From Parapedobacter pyrenivorans_A (GTDB taxonomy: Bacteria; Bacteroidota; Bacteroidia; Sphingobacteriales; Sphingobacteriaceae), in NCBI RefSeq assembly GCF_041925275.1, contig NZ_JBHEUZ010000004.1, positions 186,001 through 250,000 on the forward strand: 64,000 nucleotides of DNA, given 5' to 3'. Below, one piece after another: positions 40,915 to 50,759 of the stretch (the stretch's first letter is position 1; each line of letters begins with the position of its first letter). Position numbers and translations under genes: made by a program. The notes under the pieces are model-generated. The model saw nothing but the letters and a program-made list of their open reading frames with translations. It did no database searches and was not told the origin of the DNA.

Positions 40915-43185
40915 ATGGCATTTGATATTGACATGATTAAAAAGGTCTACGCCCAGTACGGGGAGCGGATTGCCGCCGCCCGTAAGGTGGTAGATAGGCC
41001 TTTGACATTGACCGAGAAGATTTTATACACCCACCTATGGGATGGGAACGCTGTACAAGCGTATGAGCGCGGCGCTTCGTATGTGGATTTTGCGCCCGAT
41101 CGGGTGGCCATGCAGGATGCTACAGCCCAGATGGCCTTGTTGCAGTTCATGCAGGCTGGTCGTCCACGGGTAGCCGTACCGTCTACAGTGCATTGCGATC
41201 ACTTGATCCGTGCCAAAGAAGGCGCTGAGAAAGATTTGGCGGTAGCTACTACGGAAAGCAGGGAGGTGTTTGATTTCCTTGCATCGGTATCCAACAAATA
41301 CGGCATCGGCTTCTGGAAGCCCGGTGCGGGCATCATCCACCAAGTGGTGCTTGAAAACTACGCATTCCCCGGTGGCATGATGATCGGTACCGATTCGCAC
41401 ACCGTTAATGCGGGCGGCTTGGGTATGCTCGCCATCGGCGTGGGCGGTGCGGATGCCTGCGACGTAATGGCGGGATTGCCGTGGGAGCTCAAGTTCCCCA
41501 AACTCATTGGCGTAAAGTTGACCGGTAAGCTCAACGGTTGGACCGCACCTAAGGACGTTATCCTAAAGGTAGCCGGTATCCTTACCGTGAAGGGCGGTAC
41601 GGGGTGCATCGTGGAGTACTTCGGCGAAGGTGCCCAGTCGATGTCGTGTACTGGTAAAGGGACTATCTGCAATATGGGCGCGGAAATCGGTGCCACTACA
41701 TCAACCTTCGGTTACGACGAGTCGATGGAACGTTACTTGCGGGCAACCAACCGCGCAGACGTGGCGGATGCCGCTAATGCCGTGAAGGAGCACCTTACCG
41801 CAGATCCCGAAGTATATGCCGATCCGGAACGCTATTTCGATCAGGTGATCGAGATCAACCTGTCTGATTTGGAACCCCACCTGAATGGCCCATTTACACC
41901 GGACCTGGCAACGCCGGTATCGAAGATGAAAGAAGAGGCCGCAAAAAATGGCTGGCCATTGAAAGTGGAGTGGGGGCTCATCGGGTCTTGCACCAACTCC
42001 TCATACGAGGACCTTTCGCGTGCAGCTTCCATTGCCAAACAGGCAGTAGACAAAGGATTGGCCACAAAAGCCGAATTTGGTATCAACCCGGGTTCGGAAC
42101 AGGTACGGTATACCGCCGAGCGGGACGGCCTGCTAGATACATTTACCGACCTGGATGCCACGATATTCACCAATGCCTGCGGGCCGTGTATCGGTATGTG
42201 GGCCCGCGTGGGTGCGGAAAAGGCCGAGAAAAATACCATCGTGCACTCATTCAACCGTAATTTTGCGAAACGGGCCGATGGAAATCCCAATACGTATGCA
42301 TTCGTGGCGTCACCCGAATTGGTGGCCGCCATTGCGATTTCGGGCGACCTGTCGTTCAACCCGATTACCGACACCCTGGTCAATAATCGGGGAGAGGCCG
42401 TGAAGTTGGATCCGCCGGTAGGTGATGAGCTCCCGCAGAAAGGATTTGATGTGGAGGATGCGGGCTACCAGGCCCCTGCAGCGGATGGAAGCGATGTGGT
42501 CGTGGCGGTTTCGCCAACTTCCGACCGTTTGCAATTGCTCGATCCGTTTGCGGCATGGGAAGGGACCGATCTTACGGGCTTGAAACTACTCATCAAAGCG
42601 AAAGGTAAGTGTACCACCGACCACATATCCATGGCGGGCCCCTGGCTTAAATACCGTGGCCACCTCGACAACATATCCAATAACCTGCTTATCGGTGCGG
42701 TTAACTTTTTCAATGAGCAGACGGATTCGGTAAAGAACCAGTTGACCGGCGAATACGGTGCCGTGCCAGCGACCCAACGAAGCTATAAAGCTGCGGGAAT
42801 AGGCACGATTGTGGTTGGCGATGAAAATTACGGTGAAGGTTCATCGCGCGAGCATGCTGCCATGGAACCCCGCCACCTCGGCGTCCGTGCGGTGCTGGTC
42901 AAATCGTTTGCGCGTATCCACGAGACCAACCTGAAGAAGCAGGGGATGCTGGCCTTGACATTTGCCGACAAAGCAGATTACGACAAGATCCAAGAGGATG
43001 ATACGTTTGATGTCGTCGGATTGACGGCCTTTGCACCGGATATGCCACTGACGCTAGTGGCGCGCCATGCAGACGGTACCGTTGACCACATCCAGGTGAA
43101 CCACAGTTATAACGCCCAGCAGATTGGCTGGTTTAAGGCGGGCGGTGCACTGAACATCATTCGCCAGGGTCAGGCCACGGCGTAA
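40915..43185 (+). CDS. Aconitate hydratase (mitochondrial-type)
   Basis: Isomerises citrate to isocitrate in the TCA cycle using a [4Fe-4S] cluster. The 756-residue protein is of the shorter mitochondrial-like class, as usual in this phylum. Cluster ligands are Cys359 in GLIGSCTNSSYEDL and Cys422 and Cys425 in TNACGPCIGMW. Substrate-binding parts include MIGTDSHTVNAGGLGMLAIG and, in the C-terminal swivel domain, GEGSSREHAAMEPRHLG. It is a single-gene unit with a TAAATTCG -7-like box at about 40828 and a terminator after it. Confidence 0.97.
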   Translation: MAFDIDMIKKVYAQYGERIAAARKVVDRPLTLTEKILYTHLWDGNAVQAYERGASYVDFAPDRVAMQDATAQMALLQFMQAGRPRVAVPSTVHCDHLIRAKEGAEKDLAVATTESREVFDFLASVSNKYGIGFWKPGAGIIHQVVLENYAFPGGMMIGTDSHTVNAGGLGMLAIGVGGADACDVMAGLPWELKFPKLIGVKLTGKLNGWTAPKDVILKVAGILTVKGGTGCIVEYFGEGAQSMSCTGKGTICNMGAEIGATTSTFGYDESMERYLRATNRADVADAANAVKEHLTADPEVYADPERYFDQVIEINLSDLEPHLNGPFTPDLATPVSKMKEEAAKNGWPLKVEWGLIGSCTNSSYEDLSRAASIAKQAVDKGLATKAEFGINPGSEQVRYTAERDGLLDTFTDLDATIFTNACGPCIGMWARVGAEKAEKNTIVHSFNRNFAKRADGNPNTYAFVASPELVAAIAISGDLSFNPITDTLVNNRGEAVKLDPPVGDELPQKGFDVEDAGYQAPAADGSDVVVAVSPTSDRLQLLDPFAAWEGTDLTGLKLLIKAKGKCTTDHISMAGPWLKYRGHLDNISNNLLIGAVNFFNEQTDSVKNQLTGEYGAVPATQRSYKAAGIGTIVVGDENYGEGSSREHAAMEPRHLGVRAVLVKSFARIHETNLKKQGMLALTFADKADYDKIQEDDTFDVVGLTAFAPDMPLTLVARHADGTVDHIQVNHSYNAQQIGWFKAGGALNIIRQGQATA

Positions 43186-43207
43186 GCAAGAGCTAACTAA
43201 ACTAAGC

Positions 43208-43244
43208 AAAAGCCGTTTCCGGAATGACCCGGAACGGCTTTTTT
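43208..43244 (+). terminator. Intrinsic terminator after aconitase
   Basis: Stem AGCCGTTTCCGG / CCGGAACGGCT with one bulged T (43211-43222 with 43229-43239), followed by five to six T. It lies 23 bp after the aconitase stop. Confidence 0.85.
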
Positions 43245-43265
43245 AATGCCATCATGTGGGTTTTA

Positions 43266-43296
43266 TTGCGAATGAGGGCAACTTTTGTTAAGTTTG
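43266..43296 (+). promoter_or_regulatory. Promoter of the YbbR-coaE-MBL operon
   Basis: TTG at 43266-43268, 20 bp, TAAGTTTG at 43289-43296. Transcription should start near 43303, only a few bases before the ATG codons at 43306 and 43312. So the mRNA is nearly leaderless, and a start before 43306 is ruled out if the promoter is real. Confidence 0.7.
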
Positions 43297-43311
43297 TTGT
43301 TTGGCATGCCG

Positions 43312-44253
43312 ATGTTGAATTTAAACAAAACACAACGGCGCAAACTGAGCATTTTTGCGAAGTGCGTTATCTTTTCCTTTTTGGCCTGGGCGCTTTTTGC
43401 CTTATCCAGCAATTACGTATATACCGTCAAAGCGGGTATGCAGTACGTAAATGCACCGGATAACCGGGCCTTCCACCCGCTGCAATCGGATACGGTAAGT
43501 GTACGGTTGGAAGCCAATGGCTGGCAGCTGCTGTTTTCGACCTTCCAATCGGCAACCGAAACAATACAGGTGGATCTGAGCGGCCTCCGCAGCCGCAATT
43601 GGGTGGTGTTTGCCAACCAATTGGGGTTCATTAACCGGCAGTTCCCGGCCAATAAGCAGGTGATTTCCGTATCGCCGGATACACTGTATTTTGATTTTTC
43701 GAAACAGACGGAGCGTAAAGTGCCGGTAAGGGCGTTACATCGCCTTCAATTCCAGAAGCAATATGATATTATTGATAAACTGCGTATATCGCCCGAATAT
43801 GTGACGATAACCGGTCCGCTTGACGATGTTGTGCAAATTGAACAATGGGAAACCGATACCATCCGCGCAGCCAGCGTCAACGGCGACCTCCATACGGTTG
43901 TCCAGCTGAAACATAACCAGCGTGCCAATATCAGCGTATACCCTACATCCGTGACGGTGGACATCCCAGTGGGGGAAGTCACCGAGAAGACGCTGGATGT
44001 ACCGCTGAAAGTCGAAAATGGCAGGCAGTTCAGTTCGGTGAAGCTGCTTCCCGGCAAGGTACGGCTTACCGTGATGGTTTCCTTGAAAGATTTCGCCAAG
44101 GTGACTGCGGGTACGTTCGAGGCGGTGGTAAACATGGATGATTGGGTAGAGAATGGCGTCAAGAACCTGCCGGTCATCGTTACACAGCTTCCGGATTATT
44201 GCAAGTTGGTGAAGGTGGAACCACAGAATGTCGATTTTTTTGTTCGCAAATAA
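43312..44253 (+). CDS. YbbR domain protein
   Basis: A 313-residue membrane-anchored protein: one N-terminal helix (IFAKCVIFSFLAWALFALSS) and a large extracytoplasmic part with YbbR-type repeats (AVTLDVPLKVENG-like segment seen as VTEKTLDVPLKVENG, and KVRLTVMVSLKDF). In Firmicutes the YbbR protein CdaR regulates the cyclic di-AMP synthase CdaA; in Bacteroidota a YbbR protein is often encoded beside coaE, as here. Start at ATG 43312 (MLNLNKTQRRK) or 43306; both agree with the promoter. cdaA is not in the window. coaE follows 8 bp after. Confidence 0.85.
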   Translation: MLNLNKTQRRKLSIFAKCVIFSFLAWALFALSSNYVYTVKAGMQYVNAPDNRAFHPLQSDTVSVRLEANGWQLLFSTFQSATETIQVDLSGLRSRNWVVFANQLGFINRQFPANKQVISVSPDTLYFDFSKQTERKVPVRALHRLQFQKQYDIIDKLRISPEYVTITGPLDDVVQIEQWETDTIRAASVNGDLHTVVQLKHNQRANISVYPTSVTVDIPVGEVTEKTLDVPLKVENGRQFSSVKLLPGKVRLTVMVSLKDFAKVTAGTFEAVVNMDDWVENGVKNLPVIVTQLPDYCKLVKVEPQNVDFFVRK

Positions 44254-44261
44254 CGGTTTTA

Positions 44262-44867
44262 ATGGGAGTACGGATGCCAGTAAAAGTAGGAGTTACCGGC
44301 GGGATCGGTAGCGGAAAGTCCATCGTTTGCAGGATATTCCAAACGTTGGGGATACCTGTTTTTGATGCGGATAGCGAAGCAAAGCGGCTCATGGCTACCG
44401 ATGCGGGCCTTGTTGCCGCGATACGTGCCGAATTTGGCGATGGGGCCTATCACAACGACGGCACGGTAAACCGCGGATACCTGGCCGATCAGGTGTTCAA
44501 CGATGCACCGCGCCTGCAAATATTGAATGGGTTGGTACACCCCGTAGCCATACGGGCCGGTGAAGAGTGGGCCGATAGCCAAGATGCTCCCTATACCATT
44601 AAGGAAGCAGCCTTGCTGTTCGAAAGCGGCTCGTTTAAGTTGAACGACTATACCGTTTTGGTGACCGCCCCCGAGGCGATACGGTTGGCACGGGTGGTGA
44701 AGCGGGATGGGATCAGCCCCGAGCAGGTACGGGCGCGTATGCAACGGCAATGGCCGGACGAGGAAAAGGCACGGCGCGCCGATTTCACCATCGTGAACGA
44801 TGGCGTGCAGGCGATACTGCCGCAGGTGCTGGAACTTGACCGCCTTTTTCGCTCAAAGCAACTATAA
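44262..44867 (+). CDS. coaE: Dephospho-CoA kinase
   Basis: Last step of coenzyme A synthesis: phosphorylates the 3'-hydroxyl of the ribose of dephospho-CoA. The 201-residue protein has the P-loop VGVTGGIGSGKSIVCRIF, the DADSEAKRLM motif, and the RRADFTIVNDG C-terminal motif. ATG 44262 gives MGVRMPVKVG; ATG 44274 is the alternative. The TAA stop shares one base with the ATG of the next gene, so the two are translationally coupled. Confidence 0.97.
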   Translation: MGVRMPVKVGVTGGIGSGKSIVCRIFQTLGIPVFDADSEAKRLMATDAGLVAAIRAEFGDGAYHNDGTVNRGYLADQVFNDAPRLQILNGLVHPVAIRAGEEWADSQDAPYTIKEAALLFESGSFKLNDYTVLVTAPEAIRLARVVKRDGISPEQVRARMQRQWPDEEKARRADFTIVNDGVQAILPQVLELDRLFRSKQL

Positions 44868-45814
44868 TGGGCGTTATCTTACCGGATTTCCTTGTTCAGC
44901 GTGCAGAGGGGTACTATTGCAAGTATGGCGATTTCTTCATCGATCCGATGCTACCCGTGCACCGCGCGGTGGTAACCCATGCCCACGCCGACCATGCAAG
45001 CCGCGATCAGGACACTGTATATTGTACGGCGCCCACGGCACGTTTCATGCAGTATCGGTATCGCCGGCAGGCTGCCCGCAATTTTGTCGAGCTGCTTTTT
45101 CATCAGCCTTTTTCCATTGGTGGCGTTACCCTCCGTTTCATCCCTGCCGGCCACATGTTGGGGTCGGCCCAAGTGGTGATGGTGCACCAGGGGGTTACTT
45201 ATTTGTTTACGGGCGATTATAAACGGCAGGTGGATGATACCTGCGAACCGTTGGAGACCGTGGAAGCCGATGTGTTGATTACGGAAAGCACATTTGCCAA
45301 TCCGCAGGTATCGCATCCCGACCCCGTAGCGGAGATATCGAAGATAAAGGATATACCCCACCACGTAATGATTGGCACCTACGCGTTGGGGAAGGCACAG
45401 CGGCTTACCGCGTTGCTGAATGCGTATTGCCCGGATAGGCGCGTGTGGGTACACCATGGGATATTGCCGTTTCACCGGCTATATGACGAAATGGGCGTGC
45501 CGAATTTGCGCTACGAACCCTATGATCGGCGGGTACTGAAGAATAGCGCCGGCCACCATGTATACCTGGTGCCACCCATCGCGTTCAACAGCTATTACCG
45601 CGCAATCCCCTTTGTCCGGATGTTTGCATCGGGATGGGAACGCCTACAACGGCGGAATGACCTATCGCTGTACATTTCCGACCATGTGGACTGGAACGAT
45701 ATTTTGCAGTACATCGCTGCCGTAAGGCCCCGCGAAATCTGGACCGTGCACGGCGATGGCAGGTACTTGGCCAGCCATTTTGCCGGTTCGATAGCTGTCA
45801 AGGCAATTGGCTGA
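44867..45814 (+). CDS. MBL-fold exonuclease (Ysh1/ligase-associated type)
   Basis: A 315-residue metallo-beta-lactamase-fold nuclease. It begins like ligase-associated DNA exonucleases (GYYCKYGDFFIDPMLPVHRA) and has the metal site THAHADHAS, RFIPAGHMLGSAQVVM, LFTGDYKRQVDD, ITESTFANP and a C-terminal SDHVDWNDIL and WTVHGD. The zinc ligands are all present. The partner ATP-dependent DNA ligase and helicase genes that go with the true ligase-associated enzymes are absent; here it is coupled to coaE, a common order in this phylum. DNA or RNA could be the substrate. Confidence 0.85.
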   Translation: MGVILPDFLVQRAEGYYCKYGDFFIDPMLPVHRAVVTHAHADHASRDQDTVYCTAPTARFMQYRYRRQAARNFVELLFHQPFSIGGVTLRFIPAGHMLGSAQVVMVHQGVTYLFTGDYKRQVDDTCEPLETVEADVLITESTFANPQVSHPDPVAEISKIKDIPHHVMIGTYALGKAQRLTALLNAYCPDRRVWVHHGILPFHRLYDEMGVPNLRYEPYDRRVLKNSAGHHVYLVPPIAFNSYYRAIPFVRMFASGWERLQRRNDLSLYISDHVDWNDILQYIAAVRPREIWTVHGDGRYLASHFAGSIAVKAIG

Positions 45815-45817
45815 TAT

Positions 45818-45860
45818 AAAAAAGGACGGGCGGCTTCCAAAGTTTAGAAGCCGCCCGTCC
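45818..45860 (-). terminator. Terminator of the SusC/SusD pair
   Basis: A perfect 14-bp stem (45824-45837 with 45847-45860), loop of 9, very G+C-rich, followed on the minus strand by six U. It ends the minus-strand SusD gene; it may also slow transcription from the other side. Confidence 0.85.
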
Positions 45861-45884
45861 GCCCGGTTCAATCGCTTGCGTTTG

Positions 45885-47342
45885 CTATTTCTCCCACCAT
45901 ACCTTGGTCATCACGTCGTCGCCACCGATCCTTTCGGCCGCCGTCTGGTAATTTTGGGGGTTGAAACGCCGCACGTCATTATGGTACATAAAGCGGGTTG
46001 GCATCACGCCATCGTGTAGCATATATTCCGTGGTCGGTAAAACGGGGAACCCCGTCCGTCGGTACTCGAACCACTGTTGGTAATCGTTGAAGAAGAGCCC
46101 GAGGTATTTTTGTGTCATGATTTGCTCCAACGTGCCGTCGAATGCGGCAGCTTCGTTTTCAAAATAGTTTGCGGGCACTGCACCGCCGTTCCACTGCGTA
46201 ATCGCTGCCGTAACCGCCCGTTCATAAGCCGACTTTGCAGCTTCCAAATCACCGAAATGCAACGCTACCTCGGCTTTGATAAATTCCACTTCTGCATAAC
46301 CCATGATAACTTCCTTTATCGGCGTGCCGATATTATCGTAAATCATCACATTGCCGTTGGGTGTGCTGGGATTGTAATTGAATTGGGAGGCATCGCCGGA
46401 GTGGGCGCTCGGGATACCGACATAGCCGACCTGTTGTATCGTCCCATCTACCAACCGGGTGGCCTGCGTCATGAACAACGGGCGCCGGGGGTCGTTGAGG
46501 TCGTTCAATAAATCAACGAAGAACGAGGACATCGCTTCAAAATTGACGTAATCCTGCCGGCGTGCCCACGCATAATTGTAAGGCGGGTTGCCGGTGATTG
46601 TCACCAATGCTGCCTCTGCGTTGCTTGTGAATATGGGATAGCCGTCCGGATTATCGATGATCTGCTTGATCCGGTTATAGCTGTCGAACTCAGAGCGCTT
46701 GGAAAGCCTTAGCAGCAAGCGCATCAGCAACGAATTGTTGAACTTTCTCCATTTCGCTTTATCATTTGCATACAGCAGGTCTTCGCCTTCCATGATGCCC
46801 GTACCCGAGTAGATCGTGTTCGCCGCTTCGAGATTGGCTATCAGCTGGGTATAGATTTCCTCCTGAGTGTCAAATTTCGGCTGGTTAACGCCCTCTTCGG
46901 CGAGGAGGGCCTCACTGAATGGAACATCGCCGAAGCTGTCGGTGAGAATCCCCATGATGTAGGCCTGCAAGGTGAAAGCGACGGCCTGGTACATCGGTTG
47001 GTCATACGTCACCGCGGCTTCCTGCATTTCCCGGATGTTCCGTAGCCATCGGTAGCAGGTATTCCAGGTGCCATTTCCGGCTGTTTCGGTCACGTCGTAC
47101 CGATGGGTGCCCAGCGCTACGCTCGGATTGGGCAAGCCTACCTGCATGATCTGCCAAGTGAAATCGTAGCTGCGCACGGTAAAATATGTGCTCATGCCAT
47201 AGATGGTGGGCGTAAGCAAACTGCCCGGGGTGACTTTGTCAATCCGGTTGGGGTCGATATTCAGTTCTTCGAAGTTCTTGGTACATGAGAGGGTACTTAA
47301 CATGATAAGCGCTCCAAGTACCTGATATAGTTTCTTTTTCAT
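45885..47342 (-). CDS. SusD/RagB family lipoprotein
   Basis: A 485-residue surface-exposed lipoprotein (signal YQVLGALIMLSTLSC with lipobox) that caps a SusC barrel and binds glycans or peptides. It belongs to the SusD_2-like group (PF12771), with NFEELNIDPNRIDKVTPGSL, TDSFGDVPFSEAL, KAKWRKFNNSLLMRLLLRLS and, in the C-terminal part, VIMGYAEVEFIKAEVALHFG. It starts 29 bp after the SusC stop, so it is in one operon with the receptor. No glycosidase, peptidase or sulfatase gene is next to it, so the nutrient is not indicated. Confidence 0.96.
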   Translation of the reverse strand: MKKKLYQVLGALIMLSTLSCTKNFEELNIDPNRIDKVTPGSLLTPTIYGMSTYFTVRSYDFTWQIMQVGLPNPSVALGTHRYDVTETAGNGTWNTCYRWLRNIREMQEAAVTYDQPMYQAVAFTLQAYIMGILTDSFGDVPFSEALLAEEGVNQPKFDTQEEIYTQLIANLEAANTIYSGTGIMEGEDLLYANDKAKWRKFNNSLLMRLLLRLSKRSEFDSYNRIKQIIDNPDGYPIFTSNAEAALVTITGNPPYNYAWARRQDYVNFEAMSSFFVDLLNDLNDPRRPLFMTQATRLVDGTIQQVGYVGIPSAHSGDASQFNYNPSTPNGNVMIYDNIGTPIKEVIMGYAEVEFIKAEVALHFGDLEAAKSAYERAVTAAITQWNGGAVPANYFENEAAAFDGTLEQIMTQKYLGLFFNDYQQWFEYRRTGFPVLPTTEYMLHDGVMPTRFMYHNDVRRFNPQNYQTAAERIGGDDVMTKVWWEK

Positions 47343-47371
47343 CGTATTCGATTTTACAGCTGTTCGATGGA

Positions 47372-50300
47372 TTATAGGGTTAATCGGAGGTTCAACCCCC
47401 AGGTCCGGGTGGAGGGCATCTGTCCCATTTCCACACCGGGCATGATAGATGCGCCGTTGAGCGCTGCGGTTTCGGGGTCAAACATGGGGAAATCCGAAAT
47501 CATGGCGAGATCCCTGCCGTAAACGGCCACGCTCGCTCCAGCTAACCTTATCTTTGTCGTTAGGCTTCGTGGCAACGTGTACTCCAGCCGGACCTCCCTT
47601 AGTTTTAGGAACGACGCGTCAAAGCTATTGGTCTCTACATTCGCCCTCCGATAATAATCGGCATACCAGGTTTGGATGGGTACTTCCTTCGTGTTTGGCG
47701 AATAACTGCCATCGGCATGCTGCACTACGCCGTCGCCCACGACGGTCATTGTTTCGCGTCCATGGAGAGTGTGGCTCAACTTGCCCTGTTCGGTCATTTT
47801 ATGGTGGGTCTGGGAATATACCAGTCCACCGTACTGCCCGTCGATCAGTACGCTCATCCGCCAATTCCGATAGCGGAATTCATTTTGGAAGCCACCGCGC
47901 CAATCGGCATACGCATTGCCGATTTTCTGTATATCCGACGGTCGAACGGCCAAGCCTGTTCCTTCGTTAAACACCACTTGTCCATCGTCGTTGCGCACAA
48001 GGCCAAACCCATAGAGGTCGCCGGTGGTTCCACCCTTACGGGCGATGATAGAGACCGCTCCGGCCCCGCTCTGCGCCAGGATCTGCTCCTCATTTTCAAT
48101 GTCGGCACTCAATTCGAGGATGCGATTATCATTTTTGGCCCACGTCACGGTGCTTGTCCACGTGAAATTGTCATTGGCAATGGGTTTCCCGCTTAGCATG
48201 ACCTCGATACCTCGATTCCGTACTTTGCCGCCATTGATATAGGCATAGCTATAGCCCGTTGTGATATCCAAAGGTACGCGCAACACCTGGTTGACCGTAA
48301 TATTGTTGTACAGGTTTACATCCGCATTGATGCGGTTTTTGAAGAGCGAAAAGTCCACTCCACCTTCCCAGGAGGTAGAGATCTCCGGTTTTAATTCGGC
48401 ATTATGCAGGGTCGTCGGCGCGTTGGCCGATCCGGGGAAGTCGATGGATTCATAATATTTCTGCAGTCGATAAGGTTCGGTGTCGTTACCCACCATCGCC
48501 CACGAAAGGCGCGCTTTGGCAAACGATATGGCGGCAGGTAACTGGAAGATGTCGCTTAGCACAAAGCTGGAACTGACAGAAGGGTAGAAGTACGACCAGT
48601 TTTCGCGGGGCAGGGTAGAGGACCAGTCATTCCTTCCGGTAATATCTACGAAGACCTTATCCTGCCAGGAAAGGTTTACTAGCCCGTAGATACTATGGAT
48701 CTGCTTTTGATAGATGTTGTTGTTTGCAATCGCAACGTCCAACGCGTTGCTCAACTTGTATATGCCGGGTAGGTTGAGTCCGCGGGCAACGGCGTTGTTG
48801 TTCTTTTCCTCTCTATTCATGATGTTCCCGCCGAGCGAGGCGTTGATGTTGAATTGCTGGCCCAATGCATCTTTATACGTCAGCAACAAGTCGCTGTTGG
48901 ACTCGAAAAAATAAACGTCTTGTTGCTTGTAGTATCCCTTGGGGAAGTTGGCCGTGTCCCAGGGGCGACGGTTTTCGCGTTGGTCCTGACGCAGATTGAG
49001 GCCGGAACGGACCATGAGCTCCCATTTCGGGCTAAATGTATAGATACCCTGTAAATTGCCATCTATGTTCGTGTTTTTCAGGCTATTTGTCATCTCATGG
49101 GCAATCAGGAACGGATTTTCGATATAGGAGCTGAATGGATGTATTTGGGTAATCTGCTCCTGTCCCTTACGCCAACGCGGTTCATATACAGCCAAGTCGA
49201 TATTGGGGTTCTGGAAAATCATGAAATACGAGATAGACTGGTTGTTGTAGCCCGTGCCGGGCAAGTTGTCACTGCGTTTGTTTGTATAGGCAAACTTTGC
49301 ATTGACTTGCAGTTTGTCAGACAGCCGTGCGCTCGTATTGAGCGACGCTACCAGTCGCTCAAAGCCGGTGTTGGGCATGATCCATTCATTTTTGGTATGG
49401 GTGAACGAAGCCCTGGCCGAAAAATTATCGGTAGCCCCATCAAAAGCCACGCTGTTCGTAAGCGTCATGCCGTTCCGGAAAAACCCTTTGACATTGTCCT
49501 TATAGGGGCGCCATGGCAATCGTTCGGTCGATTGCCCTTCAATCGTCGGGTCATATTGGTAATAGTCCTGGCCATCGAACTTGGGGCCAAATGCACTGGA
49601 GGTAGAACCCGTGTTCGGTCCGTCTTCCGATAGTTGGTAAGAATAGTATAGCTCGCCGGCTGCATTCCGGTTGTTGTTTCCTTGCCCGTATTCATATTGC
49701 ATGTCTGGCCAGCGAAGGATATCGTTGATACTACTGTTCGAATTGATGGTGATACCAACGCCGCCCGTGCGTTTGCTGCCTTTTTTCGTGGTGATGATCA
49801 ATGCGCCATTTCCAGCACGGCTTCCGTACAGGGCAGTGGCGGCAGCGCCCTTCAGCACCGTTACGGATTCGATGTCGTCCGGATTGATATCTCCCAGCCC
49901 GTTGCCAAAATCGATGGGAATATCTTTGTCCCCTCCAACGACCCCCGCGCCGTAGGCGTCGTTCACACCCGAACTGGCTTTGCCATTGATCATCGGGATG
50001 CCATCAACCACGATCAGTGCTTCGTTGCCGCCGGCGTCGAACGAGCGATCCCCGCGCAGGTTTATGCGTGTCGTATTCAACGGACCCGACCCCGCCTGTA
50101 TTAAATTCAAGCCCGCTACTTTGCCCTTCATGGCATCAGACCAGCTGCTCGGCATGGCTTCCGTGAGGTCGTCGCCCTTGACGGTGCTCACTGCATATCC
50201 CAACCCTTTGGCCTCCCTTTCGATACCCAATGCCGTGACGACCACTTCGGAGATTTCCGTACTGGATAATTGAAGCGCAACGACCAAATTACGTTCCGAT

Positions 50301-50623
50301 GCTGTAATGGTGACGGTTTGCGTCTCATAGCCGATGAGTGAAAACGTTAAGGTTGTTCCCGATGCGGCGGTAAGTTCAAAACGACCTGCTGCATCGGTGG
50401 CGACCAGCGACCGACCGTTGGATCCGATGGATACACCACTGAGTGGCTGGTTGTCTTCCGCATCCTGTACAATGCCCCGCACGGTCAATTGTTGTAAAGC
50501 ACGGTCGTGCGGAGTTTCATTGGCTTTCGTTTTTTCAATCCCAAGCAATGTGGTCAATGGGAAAATAAGCAGGCACAGTTTGATGCACCAATGCCCAGAC
50601 AATAAATTGTAGTGTTTTTTCAT
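47372..50623 (-). CDS. SusC/RagA family TonB-linked outer-membrane protein
   Basis: A complete 1083-residue outer-membrane transporter. Order: signal peptide (about 1-34), carboxypeptidase-regulatory-like domain (VRGIVQDAEDNQPLSGVSIG, about 48-130), TonB-box region EISEVVVTALGIEREAKGLG, plug domain (GKVAGLNLIQAGSGPLNTTR, then VVDGIPMINGKA and NPDDIESVTVLKGAAATALY), and a large barrel to the end (RTWGLNLRLTL). No STN domain, so it is not under FecR-type control. With the SusD protein it forms a nutrient uptake pair. The start has no exact TAnnTTTG box within 140 bp. Confidence 0.97.
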   Translation of the reverse strand: MKKHYNLLSGHWCIKLCLLIFPLTTLLGIEKTKANETPHDRALQQLTVRGIVQDAEDNQPLSGVSIGSNGRSLVATDAAGRFELTAASGTTLTFSLIGYETQTVTITASERNLVVALQLSSTEISEVVVTALGIEREAKGLGYAVSTVKGDDLTEAMPSSWSDAMKGKVAGLNLIQAGSGPLNTTRINLRGDRSFDAGGNEALIVVDGIPMINGKASSGVNDAYGAGVVGGDKDIPIDFGNGLGDINPDDIESVTVLKGAAATALYGSRAGNGALIITTKKGSKRTGGVGITINSNSSINDILRWPDMQYEYGQGNNNRNAAGELYYSYQLSEDGPNTGSTSSAFGPKFDGQDYYQYDPTIEGQSTERLPWRPYKDNVKGFFRNGMTLTNSVAFDGATDNFSARASFTHTKNEWIMPNTGFERLVASLNTSARLSDKLQVNAKFAYTNKRSDNLPGTGYNNQSISYFMIFQNPNIDLAVYEPRWRKGQEQITQIHPFSSYIENPFLIAHEMTNSLKNTNIDGNLQGIYTFSPKWELMVRSGLNLRQDQRENRRPWDTANFPKGYYKQQDVYFFESNSDLLLTYKDALGQQFNINASLGGNIMNREEKNNNAVARGLNLPGIYKLSNALDVAIANNNIYQKQIHSIYGLVNLSWQDKVFVDITGRNDWSSTLPRENWSYFYPSVSSSFVLSDIFQLPAAISFAKARLSWAMVGNDTEPYRLQKYYESIDFPGSANAPTTLHNAELKPEISTSWEGGVDFSLFKNRINADVNLYNNITVNQVLRVPLDITTGYSYAYINGGKVRNRGIEVMLSGKPIANDNFTWTSTVTWAKNDNRILELSADIENEEQILAQSGAGAVSIIARKGGTTGDLYGFGLVRNDDGQVVFNEGTGLAVRPSDIQKIGNAYADWRGGFQNEFRYRNWRMSVLIDGQYGGLVYSQTHHKMTEQGKLSHTLHGRETMTVVGDGVVQHADGSYSPNTKEVPIQTWYADYYRRANVETNSFDASFLKLREVRLEYTLPRSLTTKIRLAGASVAVYGRDLAMISDFPMFDPETAALNGASIMPGVEMGQMPSTRTWGLNLRLTL

Positions 50624-50759
50624 TTCATTAGCGGGTTTTTATGCTATGTTATTTCACGGTGCAATGATGCCCTTCTATTGTTTAGTCATTGTTAATGGTG
50701 GATTACCATAGCATAAAGTTTATAAGCGATTTGTGTATGTTGTCGGATTTGTCTTTACC

